This document shows, one piece after another, positions 23,745 to 32,229 of a DNA stretch of 64,000 nt; positions within the stretch are counted from its first letter, which is position 1, and each line of letters opens with the position of its first letter. Made by a program: the position numbers and the translations under genes. This DNA is from Candidatus Edwardsbacteria bacterium RifOxyA12_full_54_48 (GTDB lineage Bacteria; Edwardsbacteria; AC1; EtOH8). A model generated the notes under the pieces. The model did no database searches, was not told the origin of the DNA, and saw nothing but the letters and a program-made list of their open reading frames with translations. The stretch spans positions 124,001 to 188,000 of the forward strand of contig MFFN01000001.1 in the NCBI GenBank assembly GCA_001777915.1, read 5' to 3'.

Positions 23745-24995
23745 ATGGCCATGGACAAGACCACTTCCCAGCACAACCGCTGTTCCTTCTGCGGAAGGGC
23801 CGCCAGCGAGGTGGCCCACCTGATAGACGGCCGGGAGGCCGCCATCTGCGGGGACTGCGCCATAATCTGCAGCGACATCCTGAGCAAGGAGAAGAAGATC
23901 AACGGCTTCCTCACCAAGGAGGAACTGCCCATTCCGGTGGAGATCAAGGCGGTGCTGGACGAGTACGTCATCGGGCAGGACCGGGCCAAGAAGGCCCTGG
24001 CGGTGGCGGTCTACAATCACTACAAGAGGATACTCTGCGCCGGCACCAATCCCGAGGTGGAGCTGGACAAGAGCAACATCCTGGTGATCGGGCCCACCGG
24101 CACCGGAAAGACCATGCTGGCCCAGACCATGGCCCGCCTGCTCAAGGTGCCGTTCGCCATCGCCGACGCCACCACCCTGACCGAGGCCGGATACGTGGGA
24201 GAGGACGTGGAGAATATATTGGTCCGGCTGCTGCAGTCGGCCAATTACGATTTGAAGAAAACAGAGATCGGCATCGTCTACATCGACGAGATAGACAAGA
24301 TCACCCGCAAGTCCGAGGGGCCGTCCATCACCCGCGACGTCTCCGGCGAGGGGGTCCAGCAGGCCCTGCTCAAGATCCTGGAGGGCACCCTGGCCCACGT
24401 GCCGCCCCAGGGCGGCCGGAAACATCCCGAACAGCCGCTGGTGCCGGTGAACACCAAGAACATCCTGTTCGTCTGCGGCGGGACCTTCGACGGGCTGGAG
24501 AAGATCATCAGCTCCCGGATCGGCACCAAGAGCCTGGGCTTCGGGGCGGAGCTGCGGGAGAAGGGCAAGGTGCCCATCGGAGAGGTGCTGGCCAAGGTCC
24601 AGCCGGACGACCTGCTGAAGTTCGGGCTGATCCCGGAGCTGATCGGGCGCCTGCCGGTGATCTGCACCCTGAACGACCTGGACAAGGAAGCCATGATAGA
24701 TATCCTCACCAAGCCCAAGAACGCCCTGGTCAAGCAGTACCAGACCTACTTCAGCCTGGAGGGGGTGGAGCTGGAGTTCCTGCCCGAGGCCCTGGAGGCG
24801 GTGTCCGAGGAGGCCCTGAAGCGCAACACCGGGGCCCGGGGCCTGCGCGCTGTTCTGGAGGGGACCATGCTGGACATCATGTACCAGCTGCCATCCAACA
24901 AGAACATCGCCAAGTGCATCATCGGGCGGGAGGTGGTGGTGGGCAAGCAGCAGCCGCGGTACATCATGAAGGACGAGCAGGAGGCGGCCGCCTGA
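23745..24995 (+). CDS. clpX: ATP-dependent protease ATPase subunit ClpX
   Basis: Unfolds substrates and feeds them to ClpP. 416 residues: N-terminal zinc-binding domain with C13, C16, C35, C38; Walker A GPTGTGKT; pore loop GYVG (YVGED); Walker [11 protein letters not shown]; sensor 1 region [13 protein letters not shown]-like loop [13 protein letters not shown] for ClpP docking; sensor 2 [15 protein letters not shown] 23745 with GAGGTG 13 bases upstream is preferred over TTG 23730. clpP and tig, its usual neighbours, are not next to it. Confidence 0.96.
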   Translation: MAMDKTTSQHNRCSFCGRAASEVAHLIDGREAAICGDCAIICSDILSKEKKINGFLTKEELPIPVEIKAVLDEYVIGQDRAKKALAVAVYNHYKRILCAGTNPEVELDKSNILVIGPTGTGKTMLAQTMARLLKVPFAIADATTLTEAGYVGEDVENILVRLLQSANYDLKKTEIGIVYIDEIDKITRKSEGPSITRDVSGEGVQQALLKILEGTLAHVPPQGGRKHPEQPLVPVNTKNILFVCGGTFDGLEKIISSRIGTKSLGFGAELREKGKVPIGEVLAKVQPDDLLKFGLIPELIGRLPVICTLNDLDKEAMIDILTKPKNALVKQYQTYFSLEGVELEFLPEALEAVSEEALKRNTGARGLRAVLEGTMLDIMYQLPSNKNIAKCIIGREVVVGKQQPRYIMKDEQEAAA

Positions 24996-25043
24996 GCATT
25001 GTTTATTGCTAACGTAGTGCGACACAGACCCGCTTCTTTAATT

Positions 25044-25070
25044 GTCATTCCGGGCTTGACCCGGAATCCA
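25044..25070. repeat. GTCATTCC...GGAATCCA palindrome
   Basis: GTCATTCCGGG, CTTGA, CCCGGAATCCA in the clpX-purA gap (228 bases, no gene). Same family as 29545 and 29731. Confidence 0.7.
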
Positions 25071-25085
25071 GTATTTTGTCTTTCC

Positions 25086-25133
25086 GGATCCCTGCCGGAG
25101 TCCGCACTGAATGCAATGAAGCGTAGGAATGAC
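25086..25133. repeat. GGAT...GGAATGAC palindromic repeat
   Basis: GGATCCCTGCCGGAGT at the left and GCGTAGGAATGAC at the right with a centre like the repeat at 15659-15708. Together with 25044 it makes an inverted pair around a 15-base spacer. Confidence 0.6.
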
Positions 25134-25223
25134 GGTCTTTGGCACCACAATTGAATCCTATGGATCCTGTCCATTTGATCTCCGCCTGGCCGAGCTGTGA
25201 AACATCATACAAAGGAATATATA

Positions 25224-26495
25224 ATGAAGAAGAACACCGTGGTCATCGGGGCCCAGTGGGGGGACGAGGGCAAGGGCAAGATCGTCGACCTGCTGGCCCG
25301 ACAGGCCGATGCGGTGGCCCGATTCCAGGGAGGGGCCAACGCCGGGCACACCGTCAAGGCGAATGGCCGGGAATTCGTGCTGCATCTGCTGCCGTCGGGC
25401 ATCGTCCATCCCAAAAAGCTGTGCTTCATCGGCAACGGGGTGGTGCTGGATCCCCAGAGCCTGATGGAGGAGATCGCCCAGGTGAGGTCCCAGGGAATAA
25501 AGGTCGAGGGCCGGCTGAAGATCAGCCCGCTGTGCAACCTGACCATGCCCTATCACAAGATGCTGGACCGGGCCCGGGAATCGCAGGGCCCCGGCGCCAT
25601 CGGAACCACCGGCCGCGGCATCGGCCCCAGCTACATCGACAAGGTTGGCCGTCTGGGCATCAGGCTGGGGGACCTTCTGCAGTTCGATGCCTTCGCCCAT
25701 AAGCTCAAGGAGAATCTCAAAGAAAAGAATTTCCTGCTCAAAAATTATTACCGGGCCTCGCCGGCATCCTATGACGCCATCATCAGGGAATACCGCAAAT
25801 ATCCGGCCCTGCTCAAGCCCTACCTGGCCGACGTCTCCCTGCTGCTGAACCAGCTGATGGCCTCGGGAAAAAAGGTGCTGTTCGAGGGGGCCCAGGGCAC
25901 TTTCCTGGACATCGATTTCGGCACCTATCCCTTCGTCACTTCGTCCTCCACCATATCGGGCGGAGCCTGCACCGGGCTGGGCATCGGGCCGGCAGGGGTG
26001 GGCAGCGTGCTGTTGGTGGCCAAGGCCTACACCACCAGGGTGGGTAACGGACCATTCCCCGCCGAGTTCGACCCCCGGATGGCGGATTTCATCCGGCGAA
26101 AGGCCGGCGACGAGTTCGGCCGGACCACCGGACGCCCCAGGCGTTGCGGCTGGTTCGATGCGGTGATGATCAAACGGGCGGTGCAGGTCAACGGTGCGGA
26201 CCAGATGGCGGTCACCAAGCTGGACGTGCTGGACGGGATCAAAAAGTTGAAAATAGCGACCTCCTACGGGATCAAGGGCGGGGGCTATCCCTGGACCACC
26301 GAGGAGCTGGCCCGTTGCCGGGTGAGATACATCACCCTGCCGGGCTGGGACCAGCCCACCGGGGGGGTCCGCAGCTACGCCAAACTGCCAGCCAACGCCA
26401 AAAGATACCTGCAGACCATCGAAAAGCTCACCGGGGCCAAGATCTCCATCGTCTCGGTGGGCCCGGATCGCGAAGCCACCATCCTTAGGGCATAG
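25224..26495 (+). CDS. purA: Adenylosuccinate synthetase PurA
   Basis: Joins IMP and aspartate with GTP, the first committed step to AMP. 423 residues with GAQWGDEGKGKIVDLL (GTP P-loop variant), FQGGANAGHTV, GTTGRGIGPSYIDK, FEGAQGTFLDIDFGTYPFVTSS, TTGRPRRCGWFD and TKLDVLDG. ATG 25224 has AAAGGA 8 bases upstream; a GTG at 25197 is in frame but unlikely. It stands alone; the next transcript begins with the tRNA promoter at 26514. Confidence 0.96.
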   Translation: MKKNTVVIGAQWGDEGKGKIVDLLARQADAVARFQGGANAGHTVKANGREFVLHLLPSGIVHPKKLCFIGNGVVLDPQSLMEEIAQVRSQGIKVEGRLKISPLCNLTMPYHKMLDRARESQGPGAIGTTGRGIGPSYIDKVGRLGIRLGDLLQFDAFAHKLKENLKEKNFLLKNYYRASPASYDAIIREYRKYPALLKPYLADVSLLLNQLMASGKKVLFEGAQGTFLDIDFGTYPFVTSSSTISGGACTGLGIGPAGVGSVLLVAKAYTTRVGNGPFPAEFDPRMADFIRRKAGDEFGRTTGRPRRCGWFDAVMIKRAVQVNGADQMAVTKLDVLDGIKKLKIATSYGIKGGGYPWTTEELARCRVRYITLPGWDQPTGGVRSYAKLPANAKRYLQTIEKLTGAKISIVSVGPDREATILRA

Positions 26496-26513
26496 GGTGG
26501 TCACTTTATTTGC

Positions 26514-26542
26514 TTGACCTGATGGGTTTTTTATTGTAAAAT
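26514..26542 (+). promoter_or_regulatory. Promoter of tRNA-Lys
   Basis: TTGACC (26514-26519), 17 bp, TAAAAT (26537-26542). The transcript would begin about 30 bases before the tRNA. Confidence 0.65.
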
Positions 26543-26579
26543 CAACAGATTCCGTTAAAAGCACGATATTTTGACTCAA

Positions 26580-26655
26580 GAGCCAGTAGCTCAGCCGGCA
26601 GAGCACCGCCCTTTTAAGGCGGGAGTCATGGGTTCGATTCCCATCTGGCTCACCA
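26580..26655 (+). tRNA. tRNA-Lys (anticodon TTT)
   Basis: Acceptor GAGCCAG pairs with CTGGCTC; D arm GCTC...GAGC; anticodon stem CCGCC/GGCGG around loop CTTTTAA (anticodon TTT, reads AAA/AAG); T arm ATGGG-TTCGATT-CCCAT; discriminator A and an encoded CCA (26653-26655). All stems are perfect. Confidence 0.97.
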
Positions 26656-26691
26656 CTTCGGTCATCAATAATCTCTATATGGAGGTGTAAA

Positions 26692-27201
26692 ATGGCGCCT
26701 CAGGATGTTTTGAAAAAGGTAGTCCTGTTCAAATACCTTTCGCCCGCCGAGCTGGAATCGCTGGAGAGCAAGCTGGAGAAGCGGAAGGTCGCCAAGGACA
26801 CGGCGATATTCCAGGAGGGGACCGCCGGCAACGAGATGTACCTGATCACCAGCGGAGAGGTGGAGATCAGCATCAAGCGAAACGATTCCAAGCTGGTGCT
26901 GGCCGAACTGGGGGAGAGCTCCTTCTTCGGGGAGATGGCCCTGATCACCGACAAACCCCGCACTGCCACCGCCACCGCCGCCATCGACAGCGAGATCTAC
27001 GCCCTGTCCAAGGAGGAGTTCCAGAGGCTGCTGATGAAGGAGCCCCAGCTCTCCGCCCGGATGCTGCTGGCCATCTCCGAGATCCTGTGCGACCGGATCC
27101 AGTCCACCAACGAGAACCTGGAGACCTATTTCCTGATCAACCGGGCGATCGTTGACAACGAGCAGTTCCGCCGGCTGTACATCCACAGCCACGTAAAATA
27201 A
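26692..27201 (+). CDS. Cyclic nucleotide-binding domain protein
   Basis: 169 residues with a cNMP-binding beta-roll (about residues 12-115): LFKYLSPAELESLESKLE, IFQEGTAGNEMYLITSGEVEIS, phosphate-binding cassette FFGEMALITDKPRTATATA. The phosphate-binding cassette has the E and R (GEMAL...RTA) needed for nucleotide contact. A C-terminal helical tail lacks a CRP-type helix-turn-helix, so it is not an obvious transcription factor. A similar protein is at 33619. GGAGGTG precedes the ATG. It lies between tRNA-Lys and tRNA-Glu and may share the tRNA-Lys transcript. Confidence 0.85.
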   Translation: MAPQDVLKKVVLFKYLSPAELESLESKLEKRKVAKDTAIFQEGTAGNEMYLITSGEVEISIKRNDSKLVLAELGESSFFGEMALITDKPRTATATAAIDSEIYALSKEEFQRLLMKEPQLSARMLLAISEILCDRIQSTNENLETYFLINRAIVDNEQFRRLYIHSHVK

Positions 27202-27218
27202 TCCAATCATAAAATGAT

Positions 27219-27293
27219 GTCCCCATCGACTAGCGGTTAGGTCACCACTCTTTCAAGGTGGCGGCACGGGTTCGAATCCCGTTGGGGACGCCA
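27219..27293 (+). tRNA. tRNA-Glu (anticodon TTC)
   Basis: Acceptor GTCCCCA pairs with TGGGGAC; anticodon loop CTTTCAA (anticodon TTC) between CCACT and GGTGG-type stems; T arm ACGGG-TTCGAAT-CCCGT; discriminator G and encoded CCA. It starts 17 bases after the cNMP-binding gene. A short run of six Ts follows. Confidence 0.97.
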
Positions 27294-27313
27294 TTTTTTG
27301 TGCCCTGCCATCG

Positions 27314-27390
27314 CCTTGGATCCAGCGGTTTGGTGTTTCCCCTTGATCGGTGCCCGGTGTGATCTCGAACCAAGCCGTTGGGCGCCAAGG
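27314..27390. other. Long imperfect inverted repeat of unknown role
   Basis: CCTTGG (27314-27319) with CCAAGG (27385-27390), then CCA-G-CGG-T-TTGGT pairing with ACCAA-G-CCG-T-TGG inside. It lies between tRNA-Glu and the promoter at 27412. An A-run, not a T-run, follows on the plus strand. It could be a processing structure of the tRNA transcript or a small structured RNA. Confidence 0.4.
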
Positions 27391-27411
27391 ATAAAAAAAA
27401 ATAAAAAGCAC

Positions 27412-27441
27412 TTGACAACCGGCCTGGTAAATTGCTATTAT
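27412..27441 (+). promoter_or_regulatory. Strong promoter of the OmpA-family gene
   Basis: TTGACA (27412-27417), 18 bp, TATTAT (27436-27441). Transcription from about 27448 would give an untranslated leader of about 200 bases. Confidence 0.7.
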
Positions 27442-27447
27442 TAGCCC

Positions 27448-27649
27448 TGAATTAAGACCTGATGAAATATATTTTAAATATATTCAAGCTTTAAGGAGGT
27501 GAGGGACCGGTATTCCTAACTCTGTAGGGTTATCTTAGTTCACTAAACAATAGTGTTTCCCTAAACAAACGGCACCATATATTGTAGTGCCGGGCGTATC
27601 AAATGAAGATAATCTAAATTAACCAACACAATTTAGGAGGTCAAACAAA
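27448..27649 (+). promoter_or_regulatory. Long structured 5' leader of the OmpA-family mRNA
   Basis: The leader has an orphan ribosome site AAGGAGGTGA (27493-27502) with no ATG, GTG or TTG at a useful distance after it, then hairpins CACTA/TAGTG (27541-27555) and CGGCAC/GTGCCG (27570-27592), and the real ribosome site AGGAGG just before ATG 27650. Such leaders stabilise or control outer-membrane protein mRNAs in other bacteria; a standby ribosome site is possible here (inference). Confidence 0.45.
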
Positions 27650-29446
27650 ATGAAGCGAATTGTATCGGTATTCGCGGTTCTGATGATGGTAGCCGGTCTG
27701 GCTATGGCAACCCCCTCGATGTACGGAAGCACCGGACTGGTAAGGACCATTGCTCCCGACAACTGCGGCCCGATGAGCTTCGGGATCGGTTTTCGCGGGT
27801 TCCTCTCCATGGGCGATTATGACACCAACTTTTCCTGGATGAACATCGATATGGTTCCCATGGGCAACCTTGCCTTCAACGACATGCTGGAGCTGTCGAT
27901 CGCCCCGACCTACACTTTCAATCAGTGGTCCATGACCACCCCGGACACCTCCGCCTGGAGAAGCGGCTCCAAGGACACCCGGATCGGCCTGAAGGCCACC
28001 TTCCTGCGGGGAGAGGGCTTCAACATGGGCGCCTATCTGGGATACGACTACCGCTGGAACAAGAAGTTCAGCGGATATTATGCCTGGGTCGATGAGGCTT
28101 GGGAGAAGGATTCCAATTACACTCCGACCGGCGCGATCCATTTCACCCTGATCCCCGGTTACAACGCCGGCAACTTCAAGGCCCACCTCAACCTGGGCAT
28201 GGCCATGAACCTGGACAAGTATGATTTCGGTGATGGCGTCAACAGGATCTATCCGAACATCGGGATCCCGTTCGGTCTGGGCCTGTCCTACAACGCCGGC
28301 ATGGTGACCCCGTTCCTGGAAGTCACCGGCAAGGCCGGCATCGACACCAGCAAATACCTGCAGGTTACCGACACCGGGTTTGACAGCATCAGCCGCGGCA
28401 TCATGAACAATCCCTTCTGGGTCACCGGCGGACTGCGCTTCGACTTCGGTTCCATCAAGATGGATCTGGGCGGCGAAATGAACATGCAGACCGACGACTC
28501 CACCATCCTGAATCCGACCATGACCCGTCAGTTGGACTGGCAGGTGTTCATGGGCCTGGCCTACACCAAGTGCAACCTTGGTCCCAAGGTCCCGGCCACC
28601 GCTATCATCTCCGGCAAGGTCACCGACAAGGCCGGCAAGGGCCTGGCCGCCATGGTCATGGCCGGCGGCATCACCGCCAACACCGACCCGGCCACCGGCG
28701 CCTACACCCTGAGCGGCGTGCTGATCGACAAAGCCCCGGTGGAGATCAAGGCCGACGCCAAGGGTTACATCGCCAAGCAGGCCTCCATCATGCTAAGCAA
28801 GAAGAACAAGAAGGTTCCTGCCATGCAGGACTTCACCCTGGAGCTCAAGCCCATTCCGCCCAGCGAGATCACCGGCAACATAATCGACTACAAGACCGGC
28901 AAACCGGTGCCCACCACCTTGGCCTTCAAGGATGCCAAGGGCAAGGTTCAGACCGTCACCACCAACGAAAAGGGCGCCTACACCATCAAGCTGGAGCCTG
29001 GCAAGTATGATGTGGTGGCTACCGCCGAAGGCTATAAAACCAGCAACTTCGTGGTTAACGCCGCCGACGGCAAGCCGGTATCCAAGAACGCCGGCCTGGT
29101 CAAGATAAAAGAGAAATTCACCTTTAACAACATCAACTTTGCCACTGGCAAGGCCGTCATCACTCCGGAGATCGAGACCGCCCTGCAGCCCCTGCTGAAG
29201 GTGCTGTTGGACAACCCGGACCTGAAGGTCGAGATCGGCGGACACACCGACGCCATCGGTTCCATGACCGCCAACCGCAGGCTGTCCCAGGCCCGGGCCG
29301 ACGCAGTGGTGGCTTGGCTGATCACCCAGAACGTCAAGTGCCAGATGACCTCCAAGGGTTACGGCGAGGACAAACCCATCGCCAGCAACAAGACCAAGGC
29401 TGGACGGGCCGAGAACCGCCGCATAGAGATCGACGTAGTCGAATAA
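27650..29446 (+). CDS. OmpA-family outer-membrane protein with carboxypeptidase-regulatory-like domains
   Basis: 598 residues. Signal peptide (to about residue 21, GLAMA), an N-terminal beta-barrel-like region of about 280 residues rich in alternating aromatic strands (LSIAPTYTFNQW, GAYLGYDYRW), two carboxypeptidase-regulatory-like domains (ISGKVTDKAGKGLAA..., ITGNIIDYKTGKPVP...), and a C-terminal OmpA domain with FATGKAVI, VEIGGHTDAIGS, NRRLSQARADAV, SKGYGEDKP and AENRRIEI. The OmpA domain binds peptidoglycan, so the protein should link outer membrane and cell wall. It has a strong promoter, a long leader and its own terminator, fitting a highly expressed monocistronic gene. Confidence 0.9.
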   Translation: MKRIVSVFAVLMMVAGLAMATPSMYGSTGLVRTIAPDNCGPMSFGIGFRGFLSMGDYDTNFSWMNIDMVPMGNLAFNDMLELSIAPTYTFNQWSMTTPDTSAWRSGSKDTRIGLKATFLRGEGFNMGAYLGYDYRWNKKFSGYYAWVDEAWEKDSNYTPTGAIHFTLIPGYNAGNFKAHLNLGMAMNLDKYDFGDGVNRIYPNIGIPFGLGLSYNAGMVTPFLEVTGKAGIDTSKYLQVTDTGFDSISRGIMNNPFWVTGGLRFDFGSIKMDLGGEMNMQTDDSTILNPTMTRQLDWQVFMGLAYTKCNLGPKVPATAIISGKVTDKAGKGLAAMVMAGGITANTDPATGAYTLSGVLIDKAPVEIKADAKGYIAKQASIMLSKKNKKVPAMQDFTLELKPIPPSEITGNIIDYKTGKPVPTTLAFKDAKGKVQTVTTNEKGAYTIKLEPGKYDVVATAEGYKTSNFVVNAADGKPVSKNAGLVKIKEKFTFNNINFATGKAVITPEIETALQPLLKVLLDNPDLKVEIGGHTDAIGSMTANRRLSQARADAVVAWLITQNVKCQMTSKGYGEDKPIASNKTKAGRAENRRIEIDVVE

Positions 29447-29462
29447 CCGGAATATCCGACCC

Positions 29463-29494
29463 AAAAAAGACCCGCAGAAATGCGGGTCTTTTTA
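29463..29494 (+). terminator. Rho-independent terminator
   Basis: GACCCGCA, loop GAAA, TGCGGGTC, then TTTTTA, with AAAAAA before; 16 bases after the OmpA-family stop. Confidence 0.9.
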
Positions 29495-29510
29495 TTTTGC
29501 TTAAAAGGAA

Positions 29511-29570
29511 AGAGGCGACCTGTGAATCGCCTCTACACAATTGTGTCATTCCCGCGAAGGCGGGAATCCA
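29511..29570. repeat. Hairpin repeat and GTCATTCCCGC palindrome
   Basis: GAGGCGA...TCGCCTC (29511-29532) and then GTCATTCCCGCG, AAG, GCGGGAATCCA (29545-29570). The latter recurs inverted at 29731. The 357 bases between the OmpA-family gene and mazG contain no gene. Confidence 0.7.
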
Positions 29571-29730
29571 GTGGAAACCTGCCGCTTTATGGGGCAAGCC
29601 CAGCACTTTCTTATAAGTGCCCATAGCCCCTCTGCAAGCGTTTACTCCGAAGAAAGCTGGGGATGATCCCCGCCGTGGCGGTGGGGGTCTGCGGCGGTTG
29701 AACGTGTTCGAAGGGAATCAACAAATAATC

Positions 29731-29756
29731 TGGATTCCCGCCTTCGCGGGAATGAC
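29731..29756. repeat. Inverted copy of the GTCATTCCCGC palindrome
   Basis: TGGATTCCCGC, CTT, CGCGGGAATGAC: exact reverse complement of 29545-29570. The two copies enclose 160 bases with no reading frame of note. Confidence 0.75.
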
Positions 29757-29803
29757 ATGCCTGCCTTCGTCAACCTGTCCGCAAATGGGTTATTACGCAA
29801 TGA

Positions 29804-30634
29804 TTATCTTTTGCCTTTCTTGATTTTCTTGGACTGCTGCCAGAGGGCCTCCATCTCGTCCAGCGAAACTTCCTTGAAGGACTTCTTTGACTTTTTAAGG
29901 GACCTTTCGATGTGCTGGAAACGGGAGGTGAACTTGTCTATGGTCCCGCGCAAAGCCCCTTCGGGATCCACGTTGAGAAAGCGGGAGAGGTTCACCAGGG
30001 TGAAAAGAATATCGCCCAATTCATCGGTGATCTCCTTTTTTCGCCCACCGGCGTAGGCCCGGGAGAATTCCTCCAGCTCCTCCTCCAGCTTGGCGAAGGC
30101 CCCGTCGATATGCTCCCAGTCGAAGCCCAGCCGGGCGGCCTTGTCCTGTATCCTATGGGCCTTGAGCAGGGCCGGCAGGTGCTTGGGCACCCCGTCCAGG
30201 GCCGAGGGGCGGTCCTTTTTCTTCTCCCGGTACTTTATCTCCTCCCAGTTGAGCAGGACCTCGGCGGCGTCCTTGACCTTGGTCTTGGCGAATATATGGG
30301 GATGGCGGCGGGTCATCTTCTCCATCTGTCCGGCGATCACCTCTTGGATGCCGAACAATCCGGCCTCCCGGGCTATCTGGGCATGGAAGATCACCTGGCC
30401 CAGCAGGTCTCCCAGTTCCTCCTGAAGTTTCTTCGGGTCGTTCTCCTCGATGGCCTCCACCACCTCATAGGCTTCCTCGATGATGTACGGCTTCAGGGTG
30501 CGGTGGTCCTGGGCCCGGTCCCAGGGGCAGCCGCCCGGCGCCCGCAGGCGGGCGAACAGGGAGACCAGGTCGTTAAAGGTTTGTTTACTAGTTAGTTTAC
30601 TGTTGACTGGTTTAAGGTTAGTTTTGATTTGCAT
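29804..30634 (-). CDS. mazG: Nucleoside triphosphate pyrophosphohydrolase MazG
   Basis: Hydrolyses NTPs to NMP and pyrophosphate. 276 residues with two MazG domains: LRAPGGCPWDRAQDHRTLKPYIIEEAYEVVEAI then EELGDLLGQVIFHA, and a second copy LEEELEEFSRAY with DELGDILFTLVNLSRFL. The E-E-x-x-E and E-x-x-D metal ligands are present in both. The first ~20 residues (MQIKTNLKPVNSKLTSK) are a variable extension. It is followed on the plus strand by gene-free repeats, and lies 9 bases after alr on the same strand. Confidence 0.95.
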   Translation of the reverse strand: MQIKTNLKPVNSKLTSKQTFNDLVSLFARLRAPGGCPWDRAQDHRTLKPYIIEEAYEVVEAIEENDPKKLQEELGDLLGQVIFHAQIAREAGLFGIQEVIAGQMEKMTRRHPHIFAKTKVKDAAEVLLNWEEIKYREKKKDRPSALDGVPKHLPALLKAHRIQDKAARLGFDWEHIDGAFAKLEEELEEFSRAYAGGRKKEITDELGDILFTLVNLSRFLNVDPEGALRGTIDKFTSRFQHIERSLKKSKKSFKEVSLDEMEALWQQSKKIKKGKR

Positions 30635-30643
30635 TTGATACCT

Positions 30644-31786
30644 TTATCTGTTAACTATTATCCTGGGCAGCAGGGGGTTGATCCTGGTGACCACCTCATA
30701 GTTGATGGTGCCTATCCATTGGGCCAGCTGTTCGGCGCTGATCTGCTCCTGGCCCTGCCTTCCCAGCAGCACCGCCTCGTCCTCCAGCTTGACCCCCGGG
30801 ATGTCGGTGATGTCGGCCAGGCAGAGGTTCATACACACCCGGCCCCTGATGGGCGCTCTTTTGCCCTTGATCAGCACATGGGCGGTGTTGGAGAGCCTGC
30901 GGTCATATCCGTCGTAATAACCGACCGGCAGGACCGCCAGCCTGGTCTTTCGGGTGGTGCGGTAGGTGCAGCCGTAGCTGATAAAAGATCCGGAAGGGAC
31001 GGTCTTGACCTGGGCCACCCGGGTCTTCCAGGACAGCACCGGTGCAAGGCTGAACCCGGGATCGCTGTCCCGGACGGCCAGCATGGTCTCCCGGGAGGGC
31101 CACAGCCCATAGAGGCCGATGCCGATCCGGGCCAGATTTTTATGGGTGTCGGGGAATATCAGAGCGGCTGCGGTGCAGGCCACATGATTCACCGGAGCGG
31201 AGTGTCCCAGCTTTTCCAGCCGGGCGATCATCCGTTGGTAATTCTCCTTTTGGGAATCGGGATAACTGCGGTCGGTGGTGTCCTCTATATTGGCGAAGTG
31301 GGTGGAGTAACCCTCCAGAAACAGATGGGGATATTTTTTGATCAGGGCCGCCAGGCTTATGGCTGCCGCCAGATCAACCCCTTGGCGGTTGGTGCCGGTC
31401 TCCAGTTTTATGTGGAGGGGGATCTTTTTTTTAATTTTTATTTTGGCCAGGGCCAGAACGGTCTCCTGGTTGTATGCCGTCAGCCGGATGTCGTTCCTGG
31501 CCGCTTCGGCCAGACGGCCCAAGGGCACATAGCCCAGCAGCAACAACGGTTTTCTGACGCCCTGTTCTCTTAATGCCACCGCCTCATCCAAAGAATTCAG
31601 CCCCAGCCAGTCCACCAGCTTCGATCCGGCCAGTATCGATGCCACTTCAGGCAGGCCATGCCCGTAGGCGTTGGATTTTATCACCGGCATGAATTTGGCC
31701 TGCGGCCCCAGCAGCTTTCGGAAAGCCCGGATATTGCCGAGCAATGCCGCCCGGTCGATCTCCACCCAATTGATATTTTTATTCAT
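30644..31786 (-). CDS. alr: Alanine racemase
   Basis: Makes D-alanine for peptidoglycan. 380 residues with the PLP lysine in VIKSNAYGHG (near residue 38), VDWLGLNSLDEAVALR, IKLETGTNRQGV, HVACTAAAL, ARIGIGLYGLWPS, the catalytic tyrosine in SFISYGCTYRT, and VGYYDGYDRRLS plus GRVCMNLCLADIT. It heads the alr-mazG minus-strand pair. The 134-base AT-rich divergent gap to the DUF1844 gene should hold its promoter. Confidence 0.96.
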   Translation of the reverse strand: MNKNINWVEIDRAALLGNIRAFRKLLGPQAKFMPVIKSNAYGHGLPEVASILAGSKLVDWLGLNSLDEAVALREQGVRKPLLLLGYVPLGRLAEAARNDIRLTAYNQETVLALAKIKIKKKIPLHIKLETGTNRQGVDLAAAISLAALIKKYPHLFLEGYSTHFANIEDTTDRSYPDSQKENYQRMIARLEKLGHSAPVNHVACTAAALIFPDTHKNLARIGIGLYGLWPSRETMLAVRDSDPGFSLAPVLSWKTRVAQVKTVPSGSFISYGCTYRTTRKTRLAVLPVGYYDGYDRRLSNTAHVLIKGKRAPIRGRVCMNLCLADITDIPGVKLEDEAVLLGRQGQEQISAEQLAQWIGTINYEVVTRINPLLPRIIVNR

Positions 31787-31871
31787 ATAACCTTATCCTG
31801 TTGGCAAGTTTATGTTATTCTACTACTAATCACACACGGGTTGCAAGTTTTTTTAAAAAAAATATTGCTTT

Positions 31872-31899
31872 TTGGGTAAAAATATGGTAAAAGTATAAG
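31872..31899 (+). promoter_or_regulatory. Possible promoter for the DUF1844 gene
   Basis: TTGGGT (31872-31877), 16 bp, TATAAG (31894-31899), about 22 bases before ATG 31921, in the AT-rich divergent region. The -35 box is poor. Confidence 0.35.
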
Positions 31900-31920
31900 A
31901 TAGCATAGAGGTAAAGCATT

Positions 31921-32205
31921 ATGGCTGATGAAATTAAACAACCGTTGCCGCCGGCCAGCATAGAATCCCTTTTCTATATGCTGGCCACATCGGCGATGGT
32001 AAATTTGGGGCAGGTGCCAGAACCCACAAATCAAAAGACCACAGTCAAACTGGAGCTGGCCAAACACAATATCGACACCCTGGGGGTACTGCAGAAAAAG
32101 ACCGCCGGAAACCTTACATCGGATGAATCCAGGCTGCTGGACGAGCTGCTGTACGATCTGCGCATGAAGTTCGTCCGGGCTACATCCCAGAACGAGAAAA
32201 AATAA
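31921..32205 (+). CDS. DUF1844 protein
   Basis: 94 residues covering the whole DUF1844 domain: SIESLFYMLATSAMVNLGQVPEP, VKLELAKHNIDTLGVLQKKTAGNLTSDESRLLDELLYDLRMKFV. The family is widespread in Acidobacteria, Deltaproteobacteria and related phyla; function is unknown. The predominantly helical small protein has a hydrophobic first helix. It lies 24 bases before the LysM gene, probably one transcript. Confidence 0.9.
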   Translation: MADEIKQPLPPASIESLFYMLATSAMVNLGQVPEPTNQKTTVKLELAKHNIDTLGVLQKKTAGNLTSDESRLLDELLYDLRMKFVRATSQNEKK

Positions 32206-32229
32206 ACTTATTTGGAAAAGGAGCGGAGC

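Noticed and set aside
23649-25025. Long open frame on the minus strand opposite clpX
   Set aside because: Low-complexity translation rich in Leu, Gly, His and Gln, typical of the antisense of GC-rich coding DNA; clpX on the plus strand is certain.
25158-26606. Long minus-strand frame opposite purA
   Set aside because: Antisense of a certain gene and would run through the tRNA-Lys gene.
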